Shown: one piece after another, positions 44,343 to 52,187 of the stretch | How the letters are laid out: each line of letters starts with the position of its first letter | How positions within the stretch are numbered: the first letter of the stretch is position 1 | From: an uncultured Ruminococcus sp. | Lineage (GTDB): Bacteria > Bacillota > Clostridia > Oscillospirales > Ruminococcaceae | DNA: 64,000 bases | Assembly (NCBI GenBank): GCA_947627625.1 | Contig: CANQWR010000001.1 | Span: 124,001 to 188,000 of the forward strand | Direction of reading: 5' to 3' | Position numbers and translations under genes: made by a program | Notes under the pieces: model-generated | Database searches by the model: none | What the model saw: only the letters and a program-made list of their open reading frames with translations | Told to the model about the DNA's origin: nothing

Positions 44343-45630
44343 GTATGCGGACGAACTCAATGAGTCGCCCGATACGGAATATACAGCTCCGTCTCAGCAG
44401 GAAAACCCTCCCGAGGAGTACTCCTCGGAGGAAATTCCCCCTGAACAGCAACCGATTTACAACAGCACTCCGCCTGCCTATCCACCTCCGCCACAGAGAC
44501 GGAGTACAGGAAATCGCAAAAAAAAGAAAAAGAAAAAACGCCGCAGCAGAGTACCCGGTATACTTATACTCACCACTTTTATATTTGGTGTGTCGATTAT
44601 ACTGTCACTTGTAATTATAGGTTACGGCAAGGATATGTTCGGCATCGGCAAGAGCGACAAAACTCACCTGATAATAATTCCCGAAAACGCCTCGACGGAG
44701 GAAGTGGCATCTATGCTCGAAACGGACGGAATTATAAAGTCCCCGAAATTTTTCTCACTCTTCACAAGGCTCAGAAACAACGACAAGCCCTATATATCGG
44801 GTGAACACTTCATAAGACCCAATATGGCTTATGAGACTATAATAAATGAACTCACGACCATTGAGGAGGAGGAGATAAACGAATCCGTGGAAGTCACATT
44901 CCCCGAAGGCATAACGCTTATAGACGCTGCAAAGGAACTTGAGGAGAACGGTGTCTGCTCCGCTGATGATTTCCTGTTCTACTTCAATTCGGGCGGTTTT
45001 GGTTACGATTTTGAGAGCAGACTGCCGACAGACCAGTCTATCAAATTCATGCGTATGGAGGGCTACCTCTTCCCCGATACCTACTACTTCTATCTGGATA
45101 TGGATCCCGAACAGGTCTGCCAGAAAATTTACATGAACTTCAATGACAAGATGACTGAGGGTAGACTTGAAAAGCTCGACAACCTCGGAATAAGTCTTGA
45201 TGAGATGATTACGCTTGCATCTGTCGTACAGAAAGAGGCTGCCACAACAGGTACTATGACACTTGTTGCCTCTGTTTTCTGGAATCGTCTGAGAAATGCA
45301 GACGTGTTCCCGCTCTTGCAGTCCGACCCGACTTCAAACTATGCAAATGACGTTGTCAGACCCAATATGGAAGTCGTTGACGAGACTATTGTCAATTCGT
45401 ACGACACATACAAGAGCCCGGGTCTGCCACCCGGTGCAATATGCAACCCCGGAATTGAGGCTATTGATGCAGTCCTTGATGACTACCAGTCCAACTACTT
45501 CTACTTCATCGCAAATATCAACACGGGTGTCACGCTCTTTGCCGAGACTCTTGAGGAACACTATGCAAATGAGGAAAAAATAAATCAGGAGTACGCAGCC
45601 GAAAGTGACGGTGCAGGAGAAGGGGAGTAA
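44323..45630 (+). CDS. mltG: endolytic transglycosylase MltG
   Basis: Membrane-anchored lytic transglycosylase that cuts nascent glycan strands and sets their length. The ~435-residue protein has an unusually long cytoplasmic N-terminus (~80 residues, Pro/Glu/Tyr-rich, then a KKKKKKKRR basic patch), one membrane helix (~90-112), a LysM-like domain (HLIIIPENASTEEVASMLETDGII) and the YceG catalytic domain with LASVVQKEAAT and NPGIEAIDAVLDD. I choose ATG 44323 with GAAAGGAAG 9 bases upstream; an in-frame ATG at 44302 lacks one. The common E-K-E triplet of the active site reads Q-K-E here, which is worth checking against the family. Confidence 0.9.
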   Translation: MSNEPNEYADELNESPDTEYTAPSQQENPPEEYSSEEIPPEQQPIYNSTPPAYPPPPQRRSTGNRKKKKKKKRRSRVPGILILTTFIFGVSIILSLVIIGYGKDMFGIGKSDKTHLIIIPENASTEEVASMLETDGIIKSPKFFSLFTRLRNNDKPYISGEHFIRPNMAYETIINELTTIEEEEINESVEVTFPEGITLIDAAKELEENGVCSADDFLFYFNSGGFGYDFESRLPTDQSIKFMRMEGYLFPDTYYFYLDMDPEQVCQKIYMNFNDKMTEGRLEKLDNLGISLDEMITLASVVQKEAATTGTMTLVASVFWNRLRNADVFPLLQSDPTSNYANDVVRPNMEVVDETIVNSYDTYKSPGLPPGAICNPGIEAIDAVLDDYQSNYFYFIANINTGVTLFAETLEEHYANEEKINQEYAAESDGAGEGE

Positions 45631-45663
45631 TTCCCGAAAATTATTGAAATTATTGTGAATTTG

Positions 45664-45694
45664 TCAGCCGTAAGCTAAAAAAGCTCACGGCTGA
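45664..45694 (+). terminator. hairpin between mltG and the U32 gene
   Basis: TCAGCCGTAAGCT pairs with AGCTCACGGCTGA (one mismatch) around an A5 loop. The following T-run is weak, so partial termination or RNA processing is likely. Confidence 0.5.
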
Positions 45695-45717
45695 TATTCT
45701 CAGAGAGGAGTTTTTTT

Positions 45718-46944
45718 ATGATTTGTAACAAACTCGAAGTCCTTGCACCCGTCGGGGATATGGAACGTCTCGACTCCGCTTTGCAGTACGGTGCGGACGC
45801 TGTTTACCTCGGACGGAAACAGTTCGGTATGCGTTCAGCTCCTGCAAATTTTGACTTTGAAAATCTTTGTACAGCCGTTGAAAAGTCGCACAAAAAAAGT
45901 GTAAAAGTCTACCTGACCTGCAATACCCTCCCCAGAAATAACGAAATTCCGCAGTTTGAAAAATTTGTCCGTGAAGCAGTCGAGGCGGGAGTTGACGCAC
46001 TCATATGTGCCGACATAGGTCTCATGACTTTAATTAAAAAATTTGCTCCCGATATGGAAATACACATCTCCACCCAGACGGGAATTGTTAATTACGCCAC
46101 AGCCCGTGAACTTTTCAACATGGGTGCAAAGAGAGTTGTCCTTGCAAGGGAACTGTCCCTTGACGAAATTTCCGAAATAAGAGCTAAAACAAGTCCCGAA
46201 CTTGAAATAGAGTGCTTTGTACACGGTGCAATGTGTGTCTCGTTCTCAGGGAGGTGTCTGCTGTCACAGTACCTTGTGAACCGTGACGCAAATCACGGGG
46301 AGTGTGCACAGCCTTGCAGGTGGGGGTACTACCTCATGGAGGAAAAGCGTCCGGGACAGTATTTCCCCATATTTGAGGACGAGAGGGGTACTTTTATCCT
46401 GAACGCAAAAGACCTCTGCATGATTGAACACATTGACAAGCTTGCACGGGCAGGCGTGGACAGTCTCAAAATAGAGGGGCGTGCGAAGTCCGCATACTAT
46501 GTGACGGTCGTGACAAACGCCTACAGAATGGCGGTGGACGAGTACTACAAAAATCCCGAAAATTTTACCCTCCCCGACTGGATTCGTGAGGAGGTTTTCA
46601 AAGTGAGCCACAGGCAGTACTGCAGCGGCTTTTTCTTTGGAGTGCCTGAAAATTCCCAGTATTACGAGAACAGCGGTTACATAAGAAATTATGACGTTGT
46701 CGCTGTTGTGGACGGCTTTGAAAACGGTTCTGTGTACTGCACTCAGCGGAACAGGTTCTTTGCGGGGGATACGGTTGAAATTCTCTCACCCTCCGAAAAA
46801 CCTGTCGAGATTAAAATAGACAGGCTTTTTGACGAGGAGGGTCGGGAGATTGAGACCGCAAACCACGCTATGATGCGGTTTTCTTTTAAGTCCGACAAAA
46901 GTTTCCCCGCAGGAAGTGTCATAAGAAAAAATCTTGAACAGTAA
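45718..46944 (+). CDS. U32 family peptidase-like protein (TrhP/YrrO-type)
   Basis: A 408-residue U32 protein. Signatures are LEVLAPVGDMERLDSALQYGADAVYLG at the start, the FVHGAMCVSFSGRCLLSQYLVNRDANHGECAQPCRW cluster of Cys residues, and SLKIEGRAKSAYYV. U32 proteins were named collagenases, but homologues TrhP/RlhA act in prephenate-dependent hydroxylation of RNA bases; the Cys cluster suits a metal or Fe-S site. The mltG-U32 order is common in Firmicutes. AGAGAGGAG precedes the ATG. Confidence 0.9.
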   Translation: MICNKLEVLAPVGDMERLDSALQYGADAVYLGRKQFGMRSAPANFDFENLCTAVEKSHKKSVKVYLTCNTLPRNNEIPQFEKFVREAVEAGVDALICADIGLMTLIKKFAPDMEIHISTQTGIVNYATARELFNMGAKRVVLARELSLDEISEIRAKTSPELEIECFVHGAMCVSFSGRCLLSQYLVNRDANHGECAQPCRWGYYLMEEKRPGQYFPIFEDERGTFILNAKDLCMIEHIDKLARAGVDSLKIEGRAKSAYYVTVVTNAYRMAVDEYYKNPENFTLPDWIREEVFKVSHRQYCSGFFFGVPENSQYYENSGYIRNYDVVAVVDGFENGSVYCTQRNRFFAGDTVEILSPSEKPVEIKIDRLFDEEGREIETANHAMMRFSFKSDKSFPAGSVIRKNLEQ

Positions 46945-46992
46945 AATAATAATAATAATAATAATAATTAAATAAAAAATAAAAAATAAAAA
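46944..46992. repeat. A/T microsatellite
   Basis: A run of ATA triplets followed by AAAAAT-type units right after the U32 stop. It is simple-sequence DNA of variable length potential. Confidence 0.7.
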
Positions 46993-47021
46993 ATCCCCGT
47001 TTTCAAAAATCGGGGATTTTT
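46989..47021. terminator. bidirectional terminator between the U32 gene and thyX
   Basis: AAAAATCCCCG and CGGGGATTTTT form a strong stem that can extend into TTTT/AAAA pairing of the loop region. It serves two convergent genes. Confidence 0.88.
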
Positions 47022-47034
47022 CGTCATATTTACT

Positions 47035-47796
47035 TCAAGACCTGTATTTTTTCCTGACTTCACAAATTTTTCCGCAGGTTCTGTTTCCCTCGGGACAAGT
47101 GCCGTCCGAAACGCAGGAGGGTCCCGCATATCTGAAAATATCGGGGGCGGTCTCCATGCAGAGTTTGAGCATCTCGTCGGCGACAGCGTGAATCTCCCAC
47201 TGTGCCCTGTTACAGCATCTCAGCCTGAAAAAATTAAACAGTGAGCGGACGTTCATTGTGACTATTATTTTGGTCTCACAGGCATTCGGGAGCAGAAAAC
47301 GAGCGTCTTCAATGGCGAGTTTGCGTGCCTTTGAGTTTGCAGTTTTTTCGTCCGCACCCTCCGACAGCAGTCTCTCCCTGTGTTTTTCGGTGAGAATATC
47401 GGCAATTTCGGAGTAGCCGTCCGCAATATTTGCGATAATTTTATCGTACTTTTCCCTTGCGTCGGGAGTGCCCAGAATTTCGGGCGGTGTTATATACTCA
47501 AAACTGTCCCTCTCGTCCACATAACGCTGACTTTTTTGTGAATAGGAGGCAATTCTGTGGCGGACAAGCTGGTGGGAACAGGCTCTTGATATGCCCTCAA
47601 TGCCGAAAGTAAAGCTGACGTGTTCGAGAACGCTCTCATGACCGACGGAGATAAGCATATTTATAAAATCCCTGATTTTTTCGGGCGTGAGGGAATCACG
47701 TATATCGGATATATCGCTGTCGGAGTAGCAGAGTTTTGCGGAAGAAGCTATGAGCTTTTCGGGTTCGGGCGTGTGTGAAATCAGAATGACTTTCAT
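47035..47796 (-). CDS. thyX: flavin-dependent thymidylate synthase
   Basis: Makes dTMP from dUMP using FAD, NADPH and methylene-THF. The ThyX motif RHRIASYSQKSQRYV (about 79-92) is intact, along with HESVLEHVSFTF. The length, 253, is usual. The last ~30 residues form an uncommon Cys-rich tail (SCVSDGTCPEGNRTCGKICE) that could bind a metal. Such short Cys tails on ThyX are unfamiliar to me and may be lineage-specific. It is monocistronic with its own promoter. Confidence 0.94.
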   Translation of the reverse strand: MKVILISHTPEPEKLIASSAKLCYSDSDISDIRDSLTPEKIRDFINMLISVGHESVLEHVSFTFGIEGISRACSHQLVRHRIASYSQKSQRYVDERDSFEYITPPEILGTPDAREKYDKIIANIADGYSEIADILTEKHRERLLSEGADEKTANSKARKLAIEDARFLLPNACETKIIVTMNVRSLFNFFRLRCCNRAQWEIHAVADEMLKLCMETAPDIFRYAGPSCVSDGTCPEGNRTCGKICEVRKKYRS

Positions 47797-47840
47797 AATG
47801 TCTCCTCCAAAAAAATTCTATAGTACAATCATACACTTTT

Positions 47841-47869
47841 ATTTTAACATTTTTCGGCGGATAAGTCAA
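47841..47869 (-). promoter_or_regulatory. sigma-A promoter of thyX
   Basis: Minus-strand TTGACT (47864-47869) and TAAAAT (47841-47846), 17-base spacer. Confidence 0.72.
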
Positions 47870-47914
47870 GGAAAAAAACAGATATTTATTTCTGAAAAAA
47901 ATTCTCTCTTCCTA

Positions 47915-47943
47915 TGGACAAACCGAAAAAAAAGTAGTATAAT
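47915..47943 (+). promoter_or_regulatory. sigma-A promoter of the secreted lipoprotein gene
   Basis: TGGACA (47915-47920) and TATAAT (47938-47943), 17-base spacer, divergent from thyX. Confidence 0.72.
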
Positions 47944-47983
47944 AATATGGTATCTGAAATTTTTACAAAATCGGAGGAATATT

Positions 47984-49234
47984 ATGATGAAAATGAAAAA
48001 GTTAAAAAAGATTTCCGCACTTCTCACGTCCTTTACTCTTGCGTCCACGATGTTCGGCTGTACGCCCACAATAGGAAGCGGTACGCAGGAAGCTATGAAT
48101 GCGGAGAATTACAGTGTCAGAGCGGGAATTTTCATTTACTACACATTGCAGGCTTATAATGACGCTGTTTCCGTACTTCAGGAGCAGGGAGTGGAGTCGC
48201 CCACTCTTGACGACGTGAAAAAAGCCCGTATAGACGAGGTGGACTCCTCGGACTGGATACAGAACAAGGCTACGGAGTACTGTCAGCAGTACCTCTCCAT
48301 ACTCAAAGAGGCTGACAATGTGGGCATAGTCCTCACTGATGAGGAGCTTGAAGAGGCTGAGTCGATGGGAAATTACTACTACAGCATGAACACTCTCTAT
48401 GACGAAAACGGCATAGGTGAGCAGACCATGAAAGAGATAGCGGAAAGTACCTACAAAGAGGAGGACATTTTCAAGTATTACTACGGCTTTGACGGTGAAA
48501 GGGGCTGTACGGAGGAGGAACTCAAAGACTACTTTGACGAGAACTTTGCGAGAGTAAAGTATTTCACAATTGATCTGACAAATGACGAGGGCGAACTTGT
48601 GGACGAAGACCAGCAGAGGGAACTCCGCAAGAAAGCCGAGGACTACGCAAAGCAGATAAACAAGAAGTCCAATGAGATGGACAAGATGTGGGAAGTCGAC
48701 AAAGTGAGTGAAGACTATGACGAGTATAAAGAATCCCTTGTGACGACGACTGCCGCAGAGGGTGAGGAGTCCGAGACAACAACTACCACCACTGTCGAGA
48801 CAGAGGAGGAGACCGAGACCACTACAACAGACCCCTATGCAAACGAAAATCTCATACAGAAACAGACTACCACAGTAGCGAGTGATGAGAGTGAAGAGAC
48901 ACAGACTACAACGACAGAGGACGATGCCGCGAGAGCAAGCCGTGAGTTCAACGAGTATGTGTTCAATGAACTCCCGCTTGACGAGGCACAGGTTTACGAC
49001 TATGACGAGGACACTATATATGTAATAGTCAGGGGAGACCTCAGAGAGCGTATGACAGAGGACGACTATTGGTCACAGGACTACATCGACCAGCTCTTGC
49101 AGTTGCGTTATTATGACGAATTTTCGGACTATATGCAGGGACTTGCCGACCAGATAGTGATAGACAAAAACAATGCGTCTTACAGGAGATATGCACCGTT
49201 CAAGCTGAAACTTGAATCAGAGGAGTCTCAATAA
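47984..49234 (+). CDS. PrsA/SurA-like secreted lipoprotein with Thr/Glu-rich insert
   Basis: A 416-residue lipoprotein: signal peptide with lipobox ASTMFGC (Cys ~26). The N-terminal helical half (RAGIFIYYTLQAYNDAVSVL to YYYGFDGERGCTEEELKDYFDENFARVKYFTIDL) follows the pattern of PrsA/SurA-type foldase N-domains, including the junction to a parvulin domain. Instead of a recognisable parvulin, a ~90-residue Thr/Glu-rich stretch (EETETTTTDPY) is inserted, then FNELPLDEAQVYDYDEDTIYVIVRGDLRERM, which looks like the parvulin end. The isomerase may be split or lost. CGGAGG lies before ATG 47984; the longer track ORF overlaps thyX and is rejected. Confidence 0.75.
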   Translation: MMKMKKLKKISALLTSFTLASTMFGCTPTIGSGTQEAMNAENYSVRAGIFIYYTLQAYNDAVSVLQEQGVESPTLDDVKKARIDEVDSSDWIQNKATEYCQQYLSILKEADNVGIVLTDEELEEAESMGNYYYSMNTLYDENGIGEQTMKEIAESTYKEEDIFKYYYGFDGERGCTEEELKDYFDENFARVKYFTIDLTNDEGELVDEDQQRELRKKAEDYAKQINKKSNEMDKMWEVDKVSEDYDEYKESLVTTTAAEGEESETTTTTTVETEEETETTTTDPYANENLIQKQTTTVASDESEETQTTTTEDDAARASREFNEYVFNELPLDEAQVYDYDEDTIYVIVRGDLRERMTEDDYWSQDYIDQLLQLRYYDEFSDYMQGLADQIVIDKNNASYRRYAPFKLKLESEESQ

Positions 49235-49276
49235 TATTAAATAAATAAAATAATAATAATAAATAAAAATATAAAC

Positions 49277-49308
49277 AAAAAGCTGTTGCACGTCAGCAAC
49301 AGCTTTTT
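49277..49308 (+). terminator. rho-independent terminator of the lipoprotein gene
   Basis: A perfect stem AAAAAGCTGTTGC/GCAACAGCTTTTT with a 6-base loop, followed by T-rich DNA. Confidence 0.88.
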
Positions 49309-49349
49309 TATTTATGCGACAGAACTTAAATCAAGTCAAAAAAATAAAA

Positions 49350-49537
49350 ATAAACATCCGCCTTGCCGTCATATAGACTATAAAACCCGCACGAAGCAGG
49401 TGGGTATCTGCCCATGTGTTTCACGCTCCCTTCGTCCGAAAAACGGGAGGTCTGCAATCTGCACACGGAGCAACATTCCCTAATAAAATGTGTTGGATTA
49501 TAAAAACTATAATTACCCGAACAAGGCAGATATTTAT
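49350..49537 (-). ncRNA. 6S-like structured RNA candidate
   Basis: About 185 bases on the minus strand behind a good sigma-A promoter. The ends pair through ATCTGCCTTG/CAAGGCGGAT (49522-49531 with 49356-49365, one G-T), then TATAG/CTATA further in. Deeper stems include CTCCC/GGGAG with an inner CCG-TTTTT-CGG loop and a side hairpin TGGG-CAGATA-CCCA. One long rod with a closing stem, an open middle and a side hairpin is the 6S RNA plan (the sigma-A holoenzyme decoy), and the size fits. I could not match primary sequence, so another RNA class is possible. Confidence 0.45.
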
Positions 49538-49548
49538 TTTGTGATTAT

Positions 49549-49577
49549 ATTATATCACACAAATTTTGAAAAATCAA
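49549..49577 (-). promoter_or_regulatory. promoter of the 6S-like RNA
   Basis: Minus-strand TTGATT (49572-49577) and TATAAT (49549-49554), 17-base spacer, with TGTG just before the -10 box. Confidence 0.7.
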
Positions 49578-49660
49578 GTGTTTTTGTACAATTTTCCGAA
49601 AAAATTTTTTGCGTACGAAATTTCCGTGAACGGGGGAAATTTTTATGTAAAAAAATTTTC

Positions 49661-49984
49661 TCAGAAGTCGTCCTCGTACATCGACTCCCACTCCGCAAGG
49701 GTGGAGGAAAATTTTTCGTGTTCAAGAAAAGCCTCGTAGACCTCGTTGAACTCGTCATCATCTTCAATGGAGTCAAAAAACTCCACGCCGTCCTCCTCGA
49801 CGGCTTTCAGAATGACAATTCCGCCCTCGTCAAAGATAAAATTCTCGTCCTCCTCGGAAATTATGAAGGCGAAATACTGTTCACCGCCCAACTCCATAGT
49901 GTCGATAAGTTCAAAGCACCTCTTGACACCGTGCTCGTCGACAAGTTCCATAAGTTCGGGGGTGTATTCGTTCATTTCAGACAT
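49661..49984 (-). CDS. DUF1292 family protein
   Basis: A 107-residue, strongly acidic cytoplasmic protein matching DUF1292 (YrzB-like): FELIDTMELGGEQYFAFIISEED followed by IVILKAVEEDGVEFFDSIEDDDEFNEVYEAFLE. Function unknown. DUF1292 genes often follow ruvX (yrrK) in Firmicutes, near mltG and U32; here it is ~4 kb from those genes, perhaps after rearrangement. The ATG at 49984 follows TTGGAG; the longer ORF has no ribosome site. Confidence 0.82.
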   Translation of the reverse strand: MSEMNEYTPELMELVDEHGVKRCFELIDTMELGGEQYFAFIISEEDENFIFDEGGIVILKAVEEDGVEFFDSIEDDDEFNEVYEAFLEHEKFSSTLAEWESMYEDDF

Positions 49985-50024
49985 ATTCAAACTCCAATCC
50001 GGCAAAAGCCATGTTATATTTCTG

Positions 50025-50053
50025 ATTATACAACTTTTTTTCGGAAAAATCAA
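50025..50053 (-). promoter_or_regulatory. sigma-A promoter of the DUF1292 gene
   Basis: Minus-strand TTGATT (50048-50053) and TATAAT (50025-50030), 17-base spacer. Confidence 0.75.
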
Positions 50054-50188
50054 GTGGAAAGTTCAGTAATTACGGCAATATTTTACCGCTTTGGAACGTA
50101 AATATGTTGAAACTGCACAATAAATAGTCTCGAATTTGTGAAAGTGTACAAAATATACTTAAATTCGGAATTTTTTTGAAAAATACTA

Positions 50189-50217
50189 TTGACTTTTCAT
50201 GAAAGTTGTGGTATCAT
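50189..50217 (+). promoter_or_regulatory. sigma-A promoter of the large noncoding RNA
   Basis: TTGACT (50189-50194) and TATCAT (50212-50217), 17-base spacer, with TTGTGG before the -10 box. No ORF follows for ~600 bases. Confidence 0.75.
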
Positions 50218-50223
50218 AATATC

Positions 50224-50815
50224 AAGATAAAGAGCAGGTGATAGCTCGATAGCTGAATTTACTTGGTTTGTGGTTTTATCCTCAATGTAAATTATTTCAG
50301 GCGGAAAGGTGAGTGAGTCCGATGGAAGAAACTATTGAACAGCAGCGTGAAGCCGACGGGCTTGCTGATTAGCTGAATTTTGTAAAGAGGGAATTTAGGT
50401 TCTTTGTGACTTGTTCCGATGAATGAAGATGCAGATGTTTGGATTCGGTTATGATGCGGACGTATTGCTGGTTTTGAAACGGTTTCATGTCTAAGCTCCA
50501 TTTGGATACAGGATTATCTGAAATTTCGACGTGAGTCTTTAGATATATGTAAAATATTCTGTAAAGGTATGATTCCGGTGAAAAGTGTACTTTCCCAGAG
50601 GTGACTGCGGTTGTCCACTGTGGTCGTCTGAAAACTAAGCCAACTGATTATATTTCTGAAAGGTGATTCCAATGAGAATGCGTGGTTTCTGTCCTGTCTG
50701 ACGGGCTTTTGAAGTTCAAAGTACAGGGCGGTGCGAGTGATTCGGCTTGTGGTTAGTGTTGCTCTAAAATTGAATATCGTGTTAATCCCGAATGTGTGTA
50801 CATTCGGGATTTTTC
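50224..50815 (+). ncRNA. large (~590 nt) structured noncoding RNA
   Basis: A transcription unit with promoter and terminator but no ORF with a ribosome site. Base composition is less AT-rich than other spacers here. Internal helices: AATTTAC/GTAAATT (50256-50262 with 50287-50293); AAGCC-GACG-GGCTT (50350-50363) inside CAGC/GCTG; a 9-bp hairpin GACTGCGGT-TGTCC-ACTGTGGTC (50603-50625) using several G-U pairs; and a long-range GTACTTT/AAAGTAC (50587-50593 with 50718-50724). The motif TAGCTGAATTT occurs twice. Size and style recall OLE (~610 nt), ROOL (~580 nt, first found in rumen DNA) or GOLLD. No OLE-associated membrane protein gene adjoins. The class is undetermined. Confidence 0.7.
50784..50814 (+). 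terminator. rho-independent terminator of the large noncoding RNA
   Basis: A perfect 12-bp stem AATCCCGAATGT/ACATTCGGGATT with loop GTGT, running into T5. It lies just before the convergent rarA stop. Confidence 0.9.
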
Positions 50816-50827
50816 TGTCTGTTCAGA

Positions 50828-52105
50828 TTATCTTTTCTCCGACTCCCTCAGAATTTTAGCCCTGTACTGCCAAGCAAGCTGTTCGTTCTTGTTGTCACCA
50901 AATTTATAGTAGACGTGTCCGGCAAGAGCGTCCGGGAGATACTGCTGCCGGACATAGTGATTCGGGAAATTGTGCGGATATAGATAGTGCTGACCGTATA
51001 CTTCTGCACCCGTGCCGTCAAAGTGGACGTTCTGCAAATGGCGTGGAAAATCGAGAGTGTCGCAGTTTTTCAGGTCCTCAAGAGCCGAATTTATAGCCAA
51101 GTAACCGCTGTTTGACTTTGGTGCGGTCGCAAGGAGTATGACAGCGTCGGCTATGGGAAGTCTTGCTTCAGGGAGACCGAGTTGCAAAGCGGTGTCCACA
51201 CAGGCTTTTACTATGGGAATTGCGTTTGGGTACGCAAGCCCCACGTCCTCACAGGCTATGCAGAGGAGTCTCCTGCAAAGTGAAATAATATCTCCAGCCT
51301 CAATAAGTCTCGCAGCGTAGTGGAGGGCAGCGTTTTCGTCCGAACCACGCACGGACTTGTGAAAAGCCGAGAGAATGTCAAAATGCTGGTCGCCGTCACG
51401 GTCGTAACGCATATTGCTCCTCTGGGAGAGAGTTTCAAGAGAATTTTCAGTTATAAAAAATTTCCCGTCACGCTCCTCCGCACACATGGCACACAGTTCG
51501 ACGGTGTTTATAGCTTTGCGGACATCTCCGCCACAGCCGTAAGAAATTTTTCTGCATATTTCGTCCGTGATTTCAAACTCTTTTCCGCTCTCCTTAGAGA
51601 GGATACCGAAAGCCCTCCGAACGGCGGGAATAAGGCTCTCAGCCGAGACGGGTTTGAACTCAAAGACCGTGCAACGGCTTATTATTGCGTTGTAGACCGC
51701 AAAATAGGGGTTTTCGGTAGTCGATGCGATGAGAGTTATATCGCCGTTTTCGATGTATTCAAGCAGACTTTGCTGTTGTTTTTTGTTGAGGTACTGGATT
51801 TCGTCCAGATAGAGCAGAATGCCGTTCACAGCTCCGAAAGTACCGATTTCGGCGATTATCTCCTTTATATCGGCAGTCGAGGCACTTGTGCCGTTCAGCT
51901 TATGCAATGTCATATTGCAGTTTTCGGCTATAATACGTGCGACTGTAGTCTTCCCGACACCCGAAGTTCCGTAAAAAATCATATTCGGGATATTTTTGCT
52001 CTCAATAATCCTCCGCAGAGGTCTGTTTTTGCCCAGAATATGCTCCTGTCCGACAACGTCATCGAGAGTTTTCGGACGTATTCTGTCCGCAAGAGGTGCT
52101 GACAT
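50828..52105 (-). CDS. rarA: replication-associated recombination protein A (RarA/MgsA)
   Basis: A clamp-loader-like AAA+ ATPase acting at stalled or gapped replication forks. The 425-residue protein has PLADRIRPKTLDDVVGQEHILG at the start, Walker A GTSGVGKTT, Walker B LYLDEIQYLNKKQQ, sensor-1 IASTTENPYF, and the C-terminal MgsA region (KAVRGSDENAALHYAARLIEAGD, LYPHNFPNHYV). Length and motifs are normal. It follows the terminator of the glyA operon and converges with the large noncoding RNA. Confidence 0.95.
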   Translation of the reverse strand: MSAPLADRIRPKTLDDVVGQEHILGKNRPLRRIIESKNIPNMIFYGTSGVGKTTVARIIAENCNMTLHKLNGTSASTADIKEIIAEIGTFGAVNGILLYLDEIQYLNKKQQQSLLEYIENGDITLIASTTENPYFAVYNAIISRCTVFEFKPVSAESLIPAVRRAFGILSKESGKEFEITDEICRKISYGCGGDVRKAINTVELCAMCAEERDGKFFITENSLETLSQRSNMRYDRDGDQHFDILSAFHKSVRGSDENAALHYAARLIEAGDIISLCRRLLCIACEDVGLAYPNAIPIVKACVDTALQLGLPEARLPIADAVILLATAPKSNSGYLAINSALEDLKNCDTLDFPRHLQNVHFDGTGAEVYGQHYLYPHNFPNHYVRQQYLPDALAGHVYYKFGDNKNEQLAWQYRAKILRESEKR

Positions 52106-52150
52106 TGAATCACTTCCTTGTTTTTTTTTGCTAAAAATTCAAACTTTCCA

Positions 52151-52180
52151 AAACAGGGACAGACAAAAAGCCTGTCCCCG
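52151..52180 (-). terminator. terminator of the glyA operon
   Basis: On the minus strand GGGACAG/CTGTCCC around a ~9-base loop, followed by TGTTTT, just after the 176-residue ORF. Confidence 0.7.
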
Positions 52181-52187
52181 TAAATTT

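Larger units (their letters stand above)
49309..49660. other. gene-free region carrying a structured RNA candidate
   Basis: About 350 bases with no coding potential. It holds the minus-strand 6S-like RNA candidate and its promoter (listed separately); the rest is AT-rich. Confidence 0.65.

Noticed and set aside
47750-47983. N-terminal extension of the secreted lipoprotein ORF
   Set aside because: It overlaps the divergent thyX start and its promoters; a signal peptide with lipobox begins at the ATG with a good ribosome site at 47984.
50292-50501. 69-residue minus-strand ORF in the large RNA region
   Set aside because: No ribosome site, unlikely composition, and it lies antisense to a structured transcription unit.
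50224-50815. RNase P RNA or tmRNA as identity of the large RNA
   Set aside because: The conserved RNase P core sequences and the tmRNA tRNA-like ends and tag frame are not present, and the length does not fit.
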